Origin: Coleofasciculus sp. FACHB-1120
GTDB lineage: Bacteria > Cyanobacteriota > Cyanobacteriia > Cyanobacteriales > FACHB-T130
DNA length: 64,000 nucleotides
Assembly (NCBI RefSeq): GCF_014698845.1
Contig: NZ_JACJTV010000024.1
Span: forward strand, 23,231 to 87,230
Direction of reading: 5' to 3'
Within the stretch, counting starts at the first letter, position 1. Each line of letters opens with the position of its first letter. The position numbers and the translations under genes were made by a program. The notes under the pieces are model-generated. The model was not told where the DNA came from, ran no database searches, and worked only from the letters and a program-made list of their open reading frames with translations. Shown in pieces: positions 1-9,568 of the stretch.

Positions 1-2
1 CC

Positions 3-638
3 GTTGCAGCCGCCCCTTGGGGGAGTGCCAGCATCCTCCCCATTTCGTGGATGTACATCGCCATGATGGGGTCGGCAGGCTTAACAGAAGCGACAAAAGT
101 AGCGATTCTCAATGCCAACTACATTGCTCGTCGCTTAGAAGCTTTCTATCCTGTTTTGTACAAAGGGCAGAATGGTTTGGTGGCGCACGAGTGTATTTTA
201 GATTTGCGATCGCTTAAAAAGTCTGCGGGTATCGAAGTGGATGACATCGCCAAGCGTTTAATGGACTACGGTTTCCACGCCCCGACTGTATCTTGGCCTG
301 TAGCGGGTACGGTGATGGTAGAACCCACAGAAAGCGAATCGAAGGAAGAACTGGATCGTTTCTGCGATGCGATGATCTCAATTCGTCAGGAAATTGTCGA
401 AATTGAATCGGGTAAGATGGACGCTCAAGATAATGTCTTGAAGAACGCACCCCACACCGCAGAAGCTTTAATGACTTCCGAGTGGAATCATCCCTATTCT
501 CGCGAACAAGCGGCTTATCCTGCACCGTGGACGAGAGAACACAAATTTTGGCCTACTGTCGGACGCATCGATAATGCTTTTGGCGATCGCAATTTTGTTT
601 GCGCTTGTCTCCCGATGGAAGCTTATTCACAAGGCTAG
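3..638 (+). CDS. gcvP: Glycine dehydrogenase (decarboxylating), P protein, C-terminal part
   Basis: This is the 3' end of the glycine cleavage system P protein, the PLP enzyme that decarboxylates glycine and passes aminomethyl to the H protein. In cyanobacteria it serves photorespiratory glycine metabolism. The reading frame is open from base 3 with no start codon, so the gene begins outside the window. The visible 211 residues open with [19 protein letters not shown], which matches the family's C-terminal domain, and continue through [23 protein letters not shown] and [16 protein letters not shown]. The first ATG in view, at 51, is internal. A strong hairpin terminator follows the stop. Confidence 0.95.
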   Translation, partial: VAAAPWGSASILPISWMYIAMMGSAGLTEATKVAILNANYIARRLEAFYPVLYKGQNGLVAHECILDLRSLKKSAGIEVDDIAKRLMDYGFHAPTVSWPVAGTVMVEPTESESKEELDRFCDAMISIRQEIVEIESGKMDAQDNVLKNAPHTAEALMTSEWNHPYSREQAAYPAPWTREHKFWPTVGRIDNAFGDRNFVCACLPMEAYSQG

Positions 639-656
639 TATTCTTTGAAAGAAAGG

Positions 657-703
657 GCGATCGCACTTGTTGATTTGTGATGAGTGCGATCGCATCTTTT
701 TTT
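657..703 (+). terminator. Intrinsic terminator after gcvP
   Basis: An 11-bp perfect stem (657-667 with 683-693) is followed by a run of seven T. Both arms contain a HIP1 octamer GCGATCGC. Confidence 0.8.
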
Positions 704-720
704 AACCGCAAAGAAATCTC

Positions 721-3078
721 TCACCTACGTCGCTGATTCTGACATACTACTTGCCATAGCCATTGTACCCAGCGCCGCACAAAGCCAATTATTGCCTGTA
801 TCCAATCCTGTCTAAATATAGATTTATTTAGCTTTCTAAGCCCCCGTCTCATCGTAACTTCTGGAACTACAGGAATTGGTTCGCGTTTAGCCCTAATCTC
901 TGGCGCTCTAATTTGTGTAGTTGGAGTTACCTTCCCTACGGTTTGAATAGCGGTATCACAATTTTTAACTTTTGCAATGAGTCCCATTCCCTGATATAAG
1001 TAACGGGCATTTTTATAAGCTTGAATAGCTTCCCACTTGCCCTGTTCTGCTAAAGCTTTTCCTAAATTAAACCAGGTATCAGCTTCCCCATTGCGATAGC
1101 CAATCTCCCGGAGTATTGTCAGGGAATGCTGGTAGTATTCAATTGCTAGTGGGTATTGCCCCAGAGAATTGTAAGCATTACCCAAATTTATGAGAGAAAT
1201 CGCTTCCCCATTGCGATCGCCAATCTCCCGAAATATTGCTAGGGAATGCTGGTAGTATTCAATTGCTGGTTGGTATTGCCCCAGAGAATTGTAAGCATTG
1301 CTCAAATTACCGAGAGACCTAGCTTCCCCATTGCGATCGCCAATCTCCCGAAATATTGCTAGGGACTGCTGATAGTATCCAATTGCTAGTGGGTTTTGTC
1401 CCAGAGAATCGTAAGCAATGCCCAAATTTATGAGAGAAATCGCTTCCCCATTGCAATCGCCAATCTCTCGAAATATTGGTAGGGACTGCTGAAAGTAATC
1501 AATTGCTGGTTGATATTGTCCCAGAGAATTGTAAGCATTGCCCAAATTACCGAGAGACCTAGCTTCCCCATTGCGATCGCCAATCTCCCGAAATATTGCT
1601 AGGGACTGCTGATGGTAATCAATTGCTGGTTGATATTGTCCCAGAGAATTGTAAGCATTGCCCAAATTACTGAGAGACCTAGCTTCCCCATTGCGATCGC
1701 TAATCTGCCGTGTTATTGCCAGGGACTGCTGATGGTAATCAATTGCTGGTTGGTATTGTCCCAGGGAATTGTGAGCAATGCCCAAGCTATTTAGAGAAGC
1801 TGCGAATTCCCAACTCTCGGAGTTATTTTGCTGCCATGCTTCAACTAACTGCCCGTACAGTTCCACTAGGACAGTGTTGTAACCTCGTAAAGCTAGAAAA
1901 TCTTCACACAGGCGAATAGTGTTGAAGGCGTCGTTATACTCTCCCAACTGATAGCAGTGATAGAAAACTTCTAGATATTCTGCTACATCACTTATTGTCC
2001 GCCAGGGTTCTGGTTTGGTATTTTCTTTGTAGTATACGATCGCCTTTTGGTGCGCCTCGGTTAGATCGCCCGCCTTTTGCTTGACATACGCCAAAACGAA
2101 CGGGTGAAACTGAAACCATCGCCCCCCGTTGTTGTCCTTTTCCTCCTGCAAAAGAGAACGCTTAGCCAACTGCCTTAAATCCTGCTCCGATACATTCTCT
2201 CCCGGCAACTGGGCATCTGCCATCGCCGCATTGAAAGCAATCCGATAAACACTCAAATTTAGTAGCAGTCTTTGCAACTTGTCACTGAGTCGGTTAAAGC
2301 TAGCATCTAACACCAGGCGCATCCAGATATCAATTTTGCGTCGGTGCAACCCTTTAAGCTTCTCGTCAGTCACTAGCTGGGCTACGTCAGCCAAACCATA
2401 CCTCTGCAAGTGACTAATTTGCGGATCTGACTCCTCTTCTGCCCGCAAAAAACCTACAACCAGCGTCAGCAGCAGGGGATGCCCTTCTGCCTTTTTCGCA
2501 AAATCTAGCAATTCTGTCTCAGTCCCCAGAATCCCCAAAGCCCCTAACAAATTAGCCCCCTCTGCTGGTGACAATCCCGGCAAAGGAAGCCATTGCAACT
2601 TAATTTCAGGCAAATCCGGGTGTTCCCGCGTCGTTACCAGAATGACACTCTTACCGCCACATCCCAACCAACCGTGAAAAAACTCTTCGTAGATAGCATC
2701 CAACCGCTGCCCATCTTGTTGCAGCAAACTTTCCAGGTTGTCTACGACAAGTAAATACCGCCCCTCCCGCAGATGGTTCACCAACGCATCCACCAGCGAC
2801 AATTCTGGAATTGCCTCCACAGTTGGCGCGGAAAGTCCCAATCGCAGCAAAATTCGTCGCGCCAACTCGGTAAAAGTCACGCGGCGACTGACATCTACCC
2901 AGAATTTTTTATCAAACTCAGCGCTATCTTCTTCGTAGATTTTGGCAGCCAGAGTAGATTTACCAAAGCCACCTAAACCCGTAATGCCAATCAGCCGGAT
3001 ATTTCCATCCGCCATCCATCCCTGGATTTTCTGCCGTTCCTCCGTGCGCCCTTGCCAACAATCCAAGCTGGGGCGCAT
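721..3078 (-). CDS. STAND NTPase: NB-ARC domain with TPR repeats (main part of a split gene)
   Basis: A signal-transduction ATPase of the STAND class, 785 aa as read from ATG 3078. It has a Walker A GLGGFGKSTL near residue 35, a Walker B-like YLLVVDNLE near 110, an NB-ARC/winged-helix region to about 400, then six 40-aa TPR units (about residues 425-670) and a basic tail with RRWVQWLW. Members of this class oligomerise on ligand binding and switch on an N-terminal effector. The frame is open upstream of 3078 for 21 more codons, back to a single TGA at 3142-3144. Beyond that the same frame continues as the 134-aa ORF at 3142-3546. The original gene was therefore probably about 941 codons and is now interrupted by one stop. 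Confidence 0.85.
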   Translation of the reverse strand: MRPSLDCWQGRTEERQKIQGWMADGNIRLIGITGLGGFGKSTLAAKIYEEDSAEFDKKFWVDVSRRVTFTELARRILLRLGLSAPTVEAIPELSLVDALVNHLREGRYLLVVDNLESLLQQDGQRLDAIYEEFFHGWLGCGGKSVILVTTREHPDLPEIKLQWLPLPGLSPAEGANLLGALGILGTETELLDFAKKAEGHPLLLTLVVGFLRAEEESDPQISHLQRYGLADVAQLVTDEKLKGLHRRKIDIWMRLVLDASFNRLSDKLQRLLLNLSVYRIAFNAAMADAQLPGENVSEQDLRQLAKRSLLQEEKDNNGGRWFQFHPFVLAYVKQKAGDLTEAHQKAIVYYKENTKPEPWRTISDVAEYLEVFYHCYQLGEYNDAFNTIRLCEDFLALRGYNTVLVELYGQLVEAWQQNNSESWEFAASLNSLGIAHNSLGQYQPAIDYHQQSLAITRQISDRNGEARSLSNLGNAYNSLGQYQPAIDYHQQSLAIFREIGDRNGEARSLGNLGNAYNSLGQYQPAIDYFQQSLPIFREIGDCNGEAISLINLGIAYDSLGQNPLAIGYYQQSLAIFREIGDRNGEARSLGNLSNAYNSLGQYQPAIEYYQHSLAIFREIGDRNGEAISLINLGNAYNSLGQYPLAIEYYQHSLTILREIGYRNGEADTWFNLGKALAEQGKWEAIQAYKNARYLYQGMGLIAKVKNCDTAIQTVGKVTPTTQIRAPEIRAKREPIPVVPEVTMRRGLRKLNKSIFRQDWIQAIIGFVRRWVQWLWQVVCQNQRRR
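1081..1800 (-). repeat. Six tandem 120-bp repeats coding for TPR units
   Basis: Six units with a period of exactly 120 bp (starting at 1081, 1201, 1321, 1441, 1561 and 1681) encode 40-aa units of the form NLGNAYNSLGQYQPAI..YYQQSLAIFREIGDRNGEA. DNA identity between units is high, and four of the units carry a HIP1 octamer at the same place, so the array expanded recently or is being homogenised by recombination. Confidence 0.95.
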
Positions 3079-3141
3079 TTCATCGACGTTAGCTGAGTTT
3101 TGAACTGGTTGAGGTTTAGTTCCTTGATTGTCTACCAGCAG

Positions 3142-3546
3142 TCAGTGGTTGTTGATGGTGTCACCAAACTGCACGCTTTCAGAATTAACTGTTTCTACTT
3201 GATAGCCCTTGGCATTATCCCGGTTAATCTGAGTCCTGCTATTGTCCTGAGTGTTGCTGATGTGAATTTCTTTAGCCATAATCTGAATCTCTTCGGCAAA
3301 TGCTGGCTCTTTATCCATGCAAGCCTGCAAATATTCAGCAATCTGCACTAATTCTGACTTTGAGCCTTGCTCAACGGCTTTCATAGCTCTTTCTGCTTCT
3401 GGATTCCCTCGTAATTTATTCCAAATTTTCTGGCGTAGAGGATTTACCTTTTCAATGGCAATTTCCATCAACTTACCAGCGCTACCTTCTATCATTCCGC
3501 CAAAGGCAATTTCTATAATCTTTGCTGCTGTAAATCCAAGTACCAT
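3142..3546 (-). CDS. N-terminal domain of the split STAND gene
   Basis: A 134-aa reading frame ending in TGA at 3142-3144, in the same frame as the NB-ARC/TPR gene that resumes 21 codons later. The sequence starts MVLGFTAAKIIEIAFGGMI and is predicted helical up to about residue 90, followed by a polar Asn/Thr-rich stretch (NTQDNSRTQINRDN). It resembles the helical effector-associated segments found ahead of NB-ARC domains in cyanobacterial STAND proteins, but I cannot name the family. Either a nonsense mutation split one gene, or the two parts are now made separately from one mRNA. Confidence 0.6.
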   Translation of the reverse strand: MVLGFTAAKIIEIAFGGMIEGSAGKLMEIAIEKVNPLRQKIWNKLRGNPEAERAMKAVEQGSKSELVQIAEYLQACMDKEPAFAEEIQIMAKEIHISNTQDNSRTQINRDNAKGYQVETVNSESVQFGDTINNH

Positions 3547-3710
3547 CTGTCACTGATTCGCTATGCTTGCCATTTGGTTGTAGCCCATCAACCCTCTATC
3601 TGCCAATGTTAAGATTGATGGCTTTACTAACTTTTCTCTAACTACGGCAATTGACTTTAGAGATAAAATGTGTATTAAATATATGCCGTTCTTGCCTAGC
3701 AATTCACCCT

Positions 3711-4223
3711 ATGACGAGGAATCCATCAAATCAACGACCGATTTTGACAATAGCGCGATCGCCGCTAAGTTGGATATTAGAAATAGTGGCAGTTGCAGGT
3801 ATTTTTTGCATCATTGTAATCACTCTGCAATCTTGGGCAAATCTACCCAATACTATTCCCATCCATTTTGAGATGGGAGGGAAACCAGATGCTATGGGTA
3901 GCAAAAAATTAATCTGGCTTTTCCCCAGCTTATCTATTTTAGTTTATGTAGCGTTTACAGTGCTGCGTCAGTTTCCCCATACTTTTAACTATATTTGGGG
4001 AATTACAGAGCAAAATGTCGCTAAACAATATCAGCTAGCCGTTAATTTATTAGACTGGAATAAGGCAGAAATTATGTGGATATTTGCATTTATAGAATGG
4101 CAAATTATCCAGGTGAGTTTGGGACACTCTGCTGAATTGAGCGTCGATTTCTTTTCTGTAGTAATGCCATTGTTTATTATCACAAATGGGCTGTATTTTT
4201 GGCAAGCATATCAGGCTCGTTAG
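3711..4223 (+). CDS. DUF1648-type membrane protein
   Basis: A membrane protein of about 170 aa from the ATG at 3711 (MTRNPSNQRP). An earlier ATG at 3651 would add 20 residues of non-hydrophobic, cysteine-containing sequence and looks less likely. After the first membrane segment comes NLPNTIPIHFEMGGKPDAMGS, the pattern of the DUF1648 domain (two hydrophobic segments enclosing P-x-HF-x-G-x-PD). Four hydrophobic segments can be seen. Members such as SdpI act in immunity or signalling in Firmicutes, but no such role can be inferred here. Confidence 0.65.
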   Translation: MTRNPSNQRPILTIARSPLSWILEIVAVAGIFCIIVITLQSWANLPNTIPIHFEMGGKPDAMGSKKLIWLFPSLSILVYVAFTVLRQFPHTFNYIWGITEQNVAKQYQLAVNLLDWNKAEIMWIFAFIEWQIIQVSLGHSAELSVDFFSVVMPLFIITNGLYFWQAYQAR

Positions 4224-4355
4224 TTAAGTTTATATACTAGGCGATTATAAATCGCAGCTACACAGGCAAAGTCCGCCGTCGCGGACTGATAAATTGAAAC
4301 CCGCGCAGGTGGGTTTTGTATGTATAGCCGCGAATTCTATTCGCCAGGGCATTTA

Positions 4356-4542
4356 TCAAACCTTACCCCGCAATTCTGCTAATTCTTCCCGAACAGATAA
4401 AGGCGAATATCCTAATGTTAATGCTTCTAGTAGCCGATTTTGCTCATCTTCGCTAAGGCGTTGAGCTTGACTTAGGACTTCCTCATAGCTAGGCAGCGAT
4501 CGCCTCCATCTTTTCCAAAATGCGATTGCGTCTCTTTCTCAT
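4356..4542 (-). pseudogene. Frameshifted small antitoxin-like ORF
   Basis: Read on the minus strand, MRKRRNRILEKMEAIAA ends in TAG. One base out of frame the sequence continues PSYEEVLSQAQRLSEDEQ, then LLEALTLGYSP, and ends RGKV. The second part resembles the short helical antitoxin-like proteins common in cyanobacteria (Q-x-LS-x-DEQ-x-LLEAL). No start codon lies in the second frame. I read it as a gene broken by a frameshift near 4490. It is the only content seen between 4224 and 4569. Confidence 0.45.
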
Positions 4543-4569
4543 GCCAAAATCAGAGCATCTGAATTATCT

Positions 4570-6543
4570 ATGTTGCGAATGAAGCGTCTTACAATTTTTC
4601 GTCATACAGCGACAGCATCCGTACTGTCAGCAGTATTGGCTTGCAGTACCAAAACCACTTCCTTTTCTAGAGCAAATACACCGAGTCCTATTGCATCTCC
4701 ATCCATTACCAAAGATGCAAATGGTTTAGTTCAGATTCAGCCGCTACCCGTCGATGCGAAGCTTCAGAACCAGTGGACACCTGAACTGGAAAAAGAGTTT
4801 CAGCAAAGAGCAAATGAGGTTATTCGCTACTACACGGGTAAAAAATACAACAACAACAGTGGAGAAAACGAAAAGCAAACTTATCCTCTTGCCATGTTTG
4901 ACTTTTTAGCTGGCAACCGAGAGAAAGCGATCGCTTTTTTGGAAAAGGAAGACAAACAAGCCCCAGATAATGCCCACACGGACGGGATTGACTATTACTA
5001 TTCTTTTACCCTTAAAGGTCAAATTAGAAAATATTTTTTCTTTAGCAAATTTCTAGATTCTGCCTACAAACAACGGATGTTTAATGGGGCGAAAAAATGG
5101 ACAAAGCAAGATCCCAATGGTCGTCCCCACCCGATTTACGGGAGAGGTCGTGGCGGTGATGGTTGGGGGCCAGATGTGCGTGGTAGCTGGGTGGATGGGC
5201 GCAATACCGATAATCTTAGAGCGATGCGCGAGATATCGGTTTATCTAATGGCAGAGGAAACAGGTAATGAAGATGTGCGCCAGTTATACAAAAAGAAAAT
5301 TCAGCGATATGTCTGGGCACTTTATCACATCGGGATGGGCGAGTGGGATTCAGAAAATTACCACGGTCATACCCTAGCTGCGTACCTTAACCTCTATGAT
5401 TTTGCGAAAGATCCGGAAGTAAAACAACTCGGTAAAGCTGCTCTTGATTGGCTTTGTGCTGCGGGGGCAGTGAAGTATTATCATGGCGGTTTTGGAGGGC
5501 CAACGAAGCGAGATTATAACAAAAGTAACGTTGTTTATGGTTCGTCTGCCGCTCGTTTACTGTGGCTATATTTTGGGGATAATTCCCTGCCTAACCCTAA
5601 ACCAGAACATGATTCAATTCACATCATTACTAGCGCATATCGTCCTCCTCTAGCAGTTGTGGCATTAGCACGTAAGCAGTTTAAGAAGCCGGTTGAACTA
5701 CTCGCTACAAAACCAATTTATGAAAATTGGAAGCCTGGAGGAGAAGACCGACCGGGTTATTGGGAAACTACATTTTTCGGCAACACTTATCAGATGGGTA
5801 GCGTAGCGGGTGAGTTTAGCGATGGTGATGTTGGCACTTTCAAGTTGATGGCTGAAAATTCTCAGCGAGGGGTTGATTATTTTGTCGTTAACACGGGCGA
5901 CGATAGAATGAAATCAGGAAAAAACCCAGGCGATCAAATAGGACAGTTCCGCAATTTGGCGCTTTGGCTACGACCTGCTTCTGATAAATATTTTTTCTTG
6001 CAGCTACCTAAAACAGCGAAAGTAGAAATAGAAGATAAGCTTTGGTTTATTAAACTAGAAAAAACTTGGCTCGCGATTCATCCAATTAATCTTAGTTCTA
6101 CTACTGAAGTAACGATTCAAGATAAGAAAGCGGCGCAGCTTTATCAAGATGAAAGGACATTAAGAGTCAGCACAACAGGTAATCAATATGCTGGCTTTGC
6201 TCTAGAAGTAGGGGAAGCAAAAACGACGGGTAGCTATGAGAACTTTAAAAAAAGCGTAAAGAGTAAGTCTCAATTAGATTTAAGCTTAATAGCAACAGGG
6301 ACTGTGCAACTTAGAGGAACAACTAGCGATACTCTCAAAATTACACATAATGCTAAGAACGAGCTACCGATTCTTGTCCGGAACGGCGTGCAACATAATT
6401 GGGTTGAAAATTTTGAACTCTACAAGTCGCCTGGAGGGGATAGCCCTATTTCGCTTGGCTGGAAAACAGGAACACTTCGTGTTGAAGCGGGTGGTTCAGT
6501 GTTTGAAGAGGCGGTTTCAAAGGATGGGAAGGTAAGGTTTTAA
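4570..6543 (+). CDS. Lipoprotein of unknown function, possibly an alpha-toroid polysaccharide-active protein
   Basis: A 657-aa exported protein. The N terminus has a signal peptide with a lipobox (VLAC, Cys near residue 25), so it should be a lipoprotein. A tryptophan- and tyrosine-rich helical region (about 75-350) contains the run YHGHTLAAYLNLYDFAKD and YYHGGFGGPTKRDY. A C-terminal half rich in beta strands (about 370-657) follows. The helical-then-beta layout recalls polysaccharide lyases with an alpha/alpha toroid and a beta sandwich, but I cannot match a named family and the enzymatic role is a guess. ATG 4579 (MKRLTIF) is an alternative start that gives a more typical signal peptide. 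Confidence 0.5.
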   Translation: MLRMKRLTIFRHTATASVLSAVLACSTKTTSFSRANTPSPIASPSITKDANGLVQIQPLPVDAKLQNQWTPELEKEFQQRANEVIRYYTGKKYNNNSGENEKQTYPLAMFDFLAGNREKAIAFLEKEDKQAPDNAHTDGIDYYYSFTLKGQIRKYFFFSKFLDSAYKQRMFNGAKKWTKQDPNGRPHPIYGRGRGGDGWGPDVRGSWVDGRNTDNLRAMREISVYLMAEETGNEDVRQLYKKKIQRYVWALYHIGMGEWDSENYHGHTLAAYLNLYDFAKDPEVKQLGKAALDWLCAAGAVKYYHGGFGGPTKRDYNKSNVVYGSSAARLLWLYFGDNSLPNPKPEHDSIHIITSAYRPPLAVVALARKQFKKPVELLATKPIYENWKPGGEDRPGYWETTFFGNTYQMGSVAGEFSDGDVGTFKLMAENSQRGVDYFVVNTGDDRMKSGKNPGDQIGQFRNLALWLRPASDKYFFLQLPKTAKVEIEDKLWFIKLEKTWLAIHPINLSSTTEVTIQDKKAAQLYQDERTLRVSTTGNQYAGFALEVGEAKTTGSYENFKKSVKSKSQLDLSLIATGTVQLRGTTSDTLKITHNAKNELPILVRNGVQHNWVENFELYKSPGGDSPISLGWKTGTLRVEAGGSVFEEAVSKDGKVRF

Positions 6544-6633
6544 TTATTTATTTAACGCAAAGGTACGCGAAGGTACGGGCAAAGGTTCGCAAAGTTAAAA
6601 GTCTTTTGCGGTTTTATATGTTAAGGGTGTTTG

Positions 6634-7452
6634 TTACACTTTACGCTCTGTAACTAGGGTAAGACTAATCCATTCCCCTTTATCGCTATAGCGGCGAATC
6701 ATTCGCTGGCGCAGATCGGGCTGCAATAACCAACCTACTTCTAGAACAAAAGATTGGCCCGTTTTTACTTGCAGCGGACAATTGGAAGAAGCACCATCCG
6801 GTAAGAACAACACTTGAACGGGTAAGGAACCTTGCTCAAAGCAGAGAATGTTACCATTCATTCTTGCAGTTGAGCTAAAAGTACGATCGCCAAAGCTCAA
6901 TTGCTGAATTACGTTTCCACTCTCTTCATAATCAACTTTGAGCTTGGTGGAATAAGTATCGGGTGAGCGATAATCTGGATAGATTGTTACTGCTTCTCCC
7001 TGCCATTCTCCTATCAATTGGTCTAGGGTTAGATGTGGGCGTTCCGGAACGTCTGAACCAGCTAGCTTTTCTCGAATTAAGGTAATTTTATCTAATTGTC
7101 CATTTTGATTAAATATCTGTACCAAACGCAGACGCCGATGCCCATCAATTAAGCCAAGTTCAGCTCCAAATTCGGAAAAAGGAGCTAGTTGAATTGAACC
7201 TTGGGAAAATGCTCCATTTTCAAAAAATAGAACGCTTTTTCCTAAAGAACTATATTCGAGAACTTTCTCGTCTGGGGGTTGGCCGGCTGGTAAGCGGCGG
7301 ATGATTTGGCGAATCGTTTGGTTATTGTCTAGGCCTTCTAGGGAAACAACGGTAGGAGTATCTTCCAGTAATTCTCCAGTGGGTGAGAGGCGGGTAAAGG
7401 AACCTTGCCATTCCCCTAAATTTTGCAGCAAACGTTCCCATTGCGATGCCAT
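6634..7452 (-). CDS. DUF3598 family protein
   Basis: A soluble protein of about 272 aa with two similar halves, WERLLQNLGEWQGSFTRLSP near the start and LDQLIGEWQGEAVTIYPDY near residue 160. This is the layout of the cyanobacterial DUF3598 family, whose fold relates to the calycin/CpeS-type lyases. The start chosen is ATG 7452 (MASQWER), which aligns with the family start. The upstream ATG at 7485 would nearly touch the ftsX stop and adds an unconserved 11-aa tail. It lies directly downstream of ftsX on the same strand. Function is unknown. Confidence 0.75.
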   Translation of the reverse strand: MASQWERLLQNLGEWQGSFTRLSPTGELLEDTPTVVSLEGLDNNQTIRQIIRRLPAGQPPDEKVLEYSSLGKSVLFFENGAFSQGSIQLAPFSEFGAELGLIDGHRRLRLVQIFNQNGQLDKITLIREKLAGSDVPERPHLTLDQLIGEWQGEAVTIYPDYRSPDTYSTKLKVDYEESGNVIQQLSFGDRTFSSTARMNGNILCFEQGSLPVQVLFLPDGASSNCPLQVKTGQSFVLEVGWLLQPDLRQRMIRRYSDKGEWISLTLVTERKV

Positions 7453-7485
7453 AAAAATTCTGAGTTTTGAGTAGTTAACTGCCAA

Positions 7486-8403
7486 CTATCGCAAAGCAAA
7501 CCGGCGGACAGCAAACAAACTCCCCATCAAGCCGACTGAACCGCCTAAACAAAGCAAAATTAGCGGCAACAATAAAACTTGTAGAGGACTTAATTGTAGT
7601 CCGTTTACGAGAAATTGAATAAAATCGGGCTGGGCTGATAAGAAGTTGCTTAAAGTACGCTGAATCGTGCTAATGAGAACCCAAGCGATCGCTGCCCCAA
7701 CTAAACCAAAGCTAATGCCTTGTAATATAAACGGTAGATAAATCCAAGCTGTCGTTGCTCCCACCAGTTGCATAATCTCGATCTCGCGCCGTCGTGCCAT
7801 CACAATCAGGCGAATCGTTGTGGTAATTACTGCAACTGCGGTCATCGTTAGGACAGTAGTGATCGTGAGACTTACGTAGCTCAAACCTTTATTGAGCTGA
7901 GCCAGCCGTTGTACCGCCTCATCTACATACTGCACGTCATCCACCCCTGGAACTTTCCCCAGTTTTTGAGCTAAAAGGGGCACTGCCTCGGAAGTCCGCG
8001 CCTTCACTTTCAACTCATCCACCAGAGGATTCCCTTCGAGTTGCTGGGTGGCACCATCAATCTCTGACATTCCCAGTTCTTTTACCAAGGATTCCCAAGC
8101 TTGCTCTTTGGAAATGGTTTTTACATCCACCACTTCTGGCATTTTTCCCACGATTGGGGCAACAAGTTCCACCCGCGCTCCGGGATCTAAATATACCGAT
8201 ACTTCCACCTGGCTCCCAAATTGAGTCAGCAGGCGTTCTAGCTGCCAGGATGCCTGTAAACTCATGCCGAATAGGAACAGCAAAACGGTAACGGTGCTGA
8301 TTGCCGCCCAATTCATCCACCCTCCACGCCGCAATCCTAGGAAAGTTTCGCGCAGCAGGTAGTCCAGTTTACTCAGGAATTTAAACACGAATTTCCTCCT
8401 CAA
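7486..8403 (-). CDS. ftsX: Cell division protein FtsX
   Basis: A 305-aa FtsX-like permease. The N-terminal cytoplasmic tail (RRKFVFKFLSKLDYLLRETFLGLRRGGWMNWAAIS) is followed by TM1, an extracytoplasmic domain (about residues 55-165, with VSVYLDP and LVDELKVKARTSEAVPLLAQKL), then three more TMs with the family loop RRREIEIMQLVGAT between TM2 and TM3. FtsX pairs with the ATPase FtsE to control septal peptidoglycan hydrolysis. No ftsE lies next to it here. Its stop is followed at once by the DUF3598 gene. Confidence 0.93.
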   Translation of the reverse strand: MRRKFVFKFLSKLDYLLRETFLGLRRGGWMNWAAISTVTVLLFLFGMSLQASWQLERLLTQFGSQVEVSVYLDPGARVELVAPIVGKMPEVVDVKTISKEQAWESLVKELGMSEIDGATQQLEGNPLVDELKVKARTSEAVPLLAQKLGKVPGVDDVQYVDEAVQRLAQLNKGLSYVSLTITTVLTMTAVAVITTTIRLIVMARRREIEIMQLVGATTAWIYLPFILQGISFGLVGAAIAWVLISTIQRTLSNFLSAQPDFIQFLVNGLQLSPLQVLLLPLILLCLGGSVGLMGSLFAVRRFALR

Positions 8404-8567
8404 CCACAGCCATTATCAGAGAGTTTATAGCATGGGCGTTCCATTCTTTGAAAAGTGGATTTTAGGGCTGCATTAGATTCTACTCTCCCGAACCGCTACC
8501 ACTTGCCTTGAAAGCCTAAGTTGTTGTAGTATTTGTAGTATAAAACCTTAATAATTATGCTTAAGTT

Positions 8568-9443
8568 ATGAATCAGTATCGCTTTAAGCGGTCATTCTCT
8601 AGTGACTCCAGTTTAAGTAATAAGTTGTTTGACTTAGTTGAAATCGTATTTCCTGGAATAGGGAAGTTAACAGAATGTGGAAGAAAATTAGGCGCATCCT
8701 GGGAAGATGCTTCGACTCCGTTTATTCGCTTTCATGACGGCATAGCTATTACCCATGTAGGAGTGTTAGAAATTCCTATGCAAATTATGGGACAAATGGT
8801 GACGGTGGGGGGAGTACATGGAGTATGCACGAGGACGGAATTTCGCAGGCGCGGCTACTACCGCGAAGTGATGGAGGAGGCGCTAGAATATTGCGATAAA
8901 CGCTACGAGACGCTGGTATTGACAACACCAAACCCAGAGTTTTATACGCCTTTCGGTTTTCGTAAATTAGAAGAATACGTGTTTAAAGTTAGATGGGATT
9001 CTCGGAGTAGCAGGGATGGTTTTAGAATACTGAATTTTGATAATGACAAAGATTTGAAATTGTTACACAGACTATTAGAAACTCGGACACCTGTTTCTAA
9101 TATTGTTGGAGTGGTGAAAGAGAAAGCCGTATTTTGCTTCAATGAAGGAAGTCTCCCTATATACTATGCGGAAGATTTGGGTTTAATCGCTTGCATGGAG
9201 ATAAAAGATACCCAACTCCACCTTTTTGATATCGTGGCAACGCAGATATGCCCATTGAAAGAAATCATCGACAGAATACCCCAAACCATTGAAGAGGTAA
9301 CGATATACTTTAGCCCTGAACTTTTGGATGCAGGAGATATCAAGGCATTTCCCCACGAATTTGATGAGACGGTGCTGATGGTGAGGGGGACATTCGCAGC
9401 AGAGGGAGAAAAATTTATGCTACCGCGTTCGGCACGTTGTTGA
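8568..9443 (+). CDS. GNAT family N-acetyltransferase, Eis-like
   Basis: A 291-aa protein. Residues about 70-150 form a GNAT domain: the strand VTVGGVHGVCTRTEFRRRG matches the acetyl-CoA binding motif (V-x-T-x-x-x-RRRG), followed by YREVMEEALEYC and PEFYTPFGFRKL. The C-terminal half (about 155-291) resembles the sterol-carrier-like tail of Eis-type acetyltransferases. Substrate is unknown. It stands alone between ftsX (divergent) and def. Confidence 0.8.
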   Translation: MNQYRFKRSFSSDSSLSNKLFDLVEIVFPGIGKLTECGRKLGASWEDASTPFIRFHDGIAITHVGVLEIPMQIMGQMVTVGGVHGVCTRTEFRRRGYYREVMEEALEYCDKRYETLVLTTPNPEFYTPFGFRKLEEYVFKVRWDSRSSRDGFRILNFDNDKDLKLLHRLLETRTPVSNIVGVVKEKAVFCFNEGSLPIYYAEDLGLIACMEIKDTQLHLFDIVATQICPLKEIIDRIPQTIEEVTIYFSPELLDAGDIKAFPHEFDETVLMVRGTFAAEGEKFMLPRSARC

Positions 9444-9568
9444 TGAAAGTAGGTGTTGGCGACGAGAGTAAGGGAGTTAAGTAGTAAGGGAGCCAACAAC
9501 TGAGAACTGTTAAGATAAAAAAACTCCACCCATTGAACATATAAGCTGTATCTGCGAGCCAGAATGCT

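Noticed and set aside
6544..6632. AACGCAAAGG-like short repeats after the lipoprotein gene
   Set aside because: Degenerate copies too short and irregular to call a defined repeat family; similar traces near 705 and 55232 are single units.
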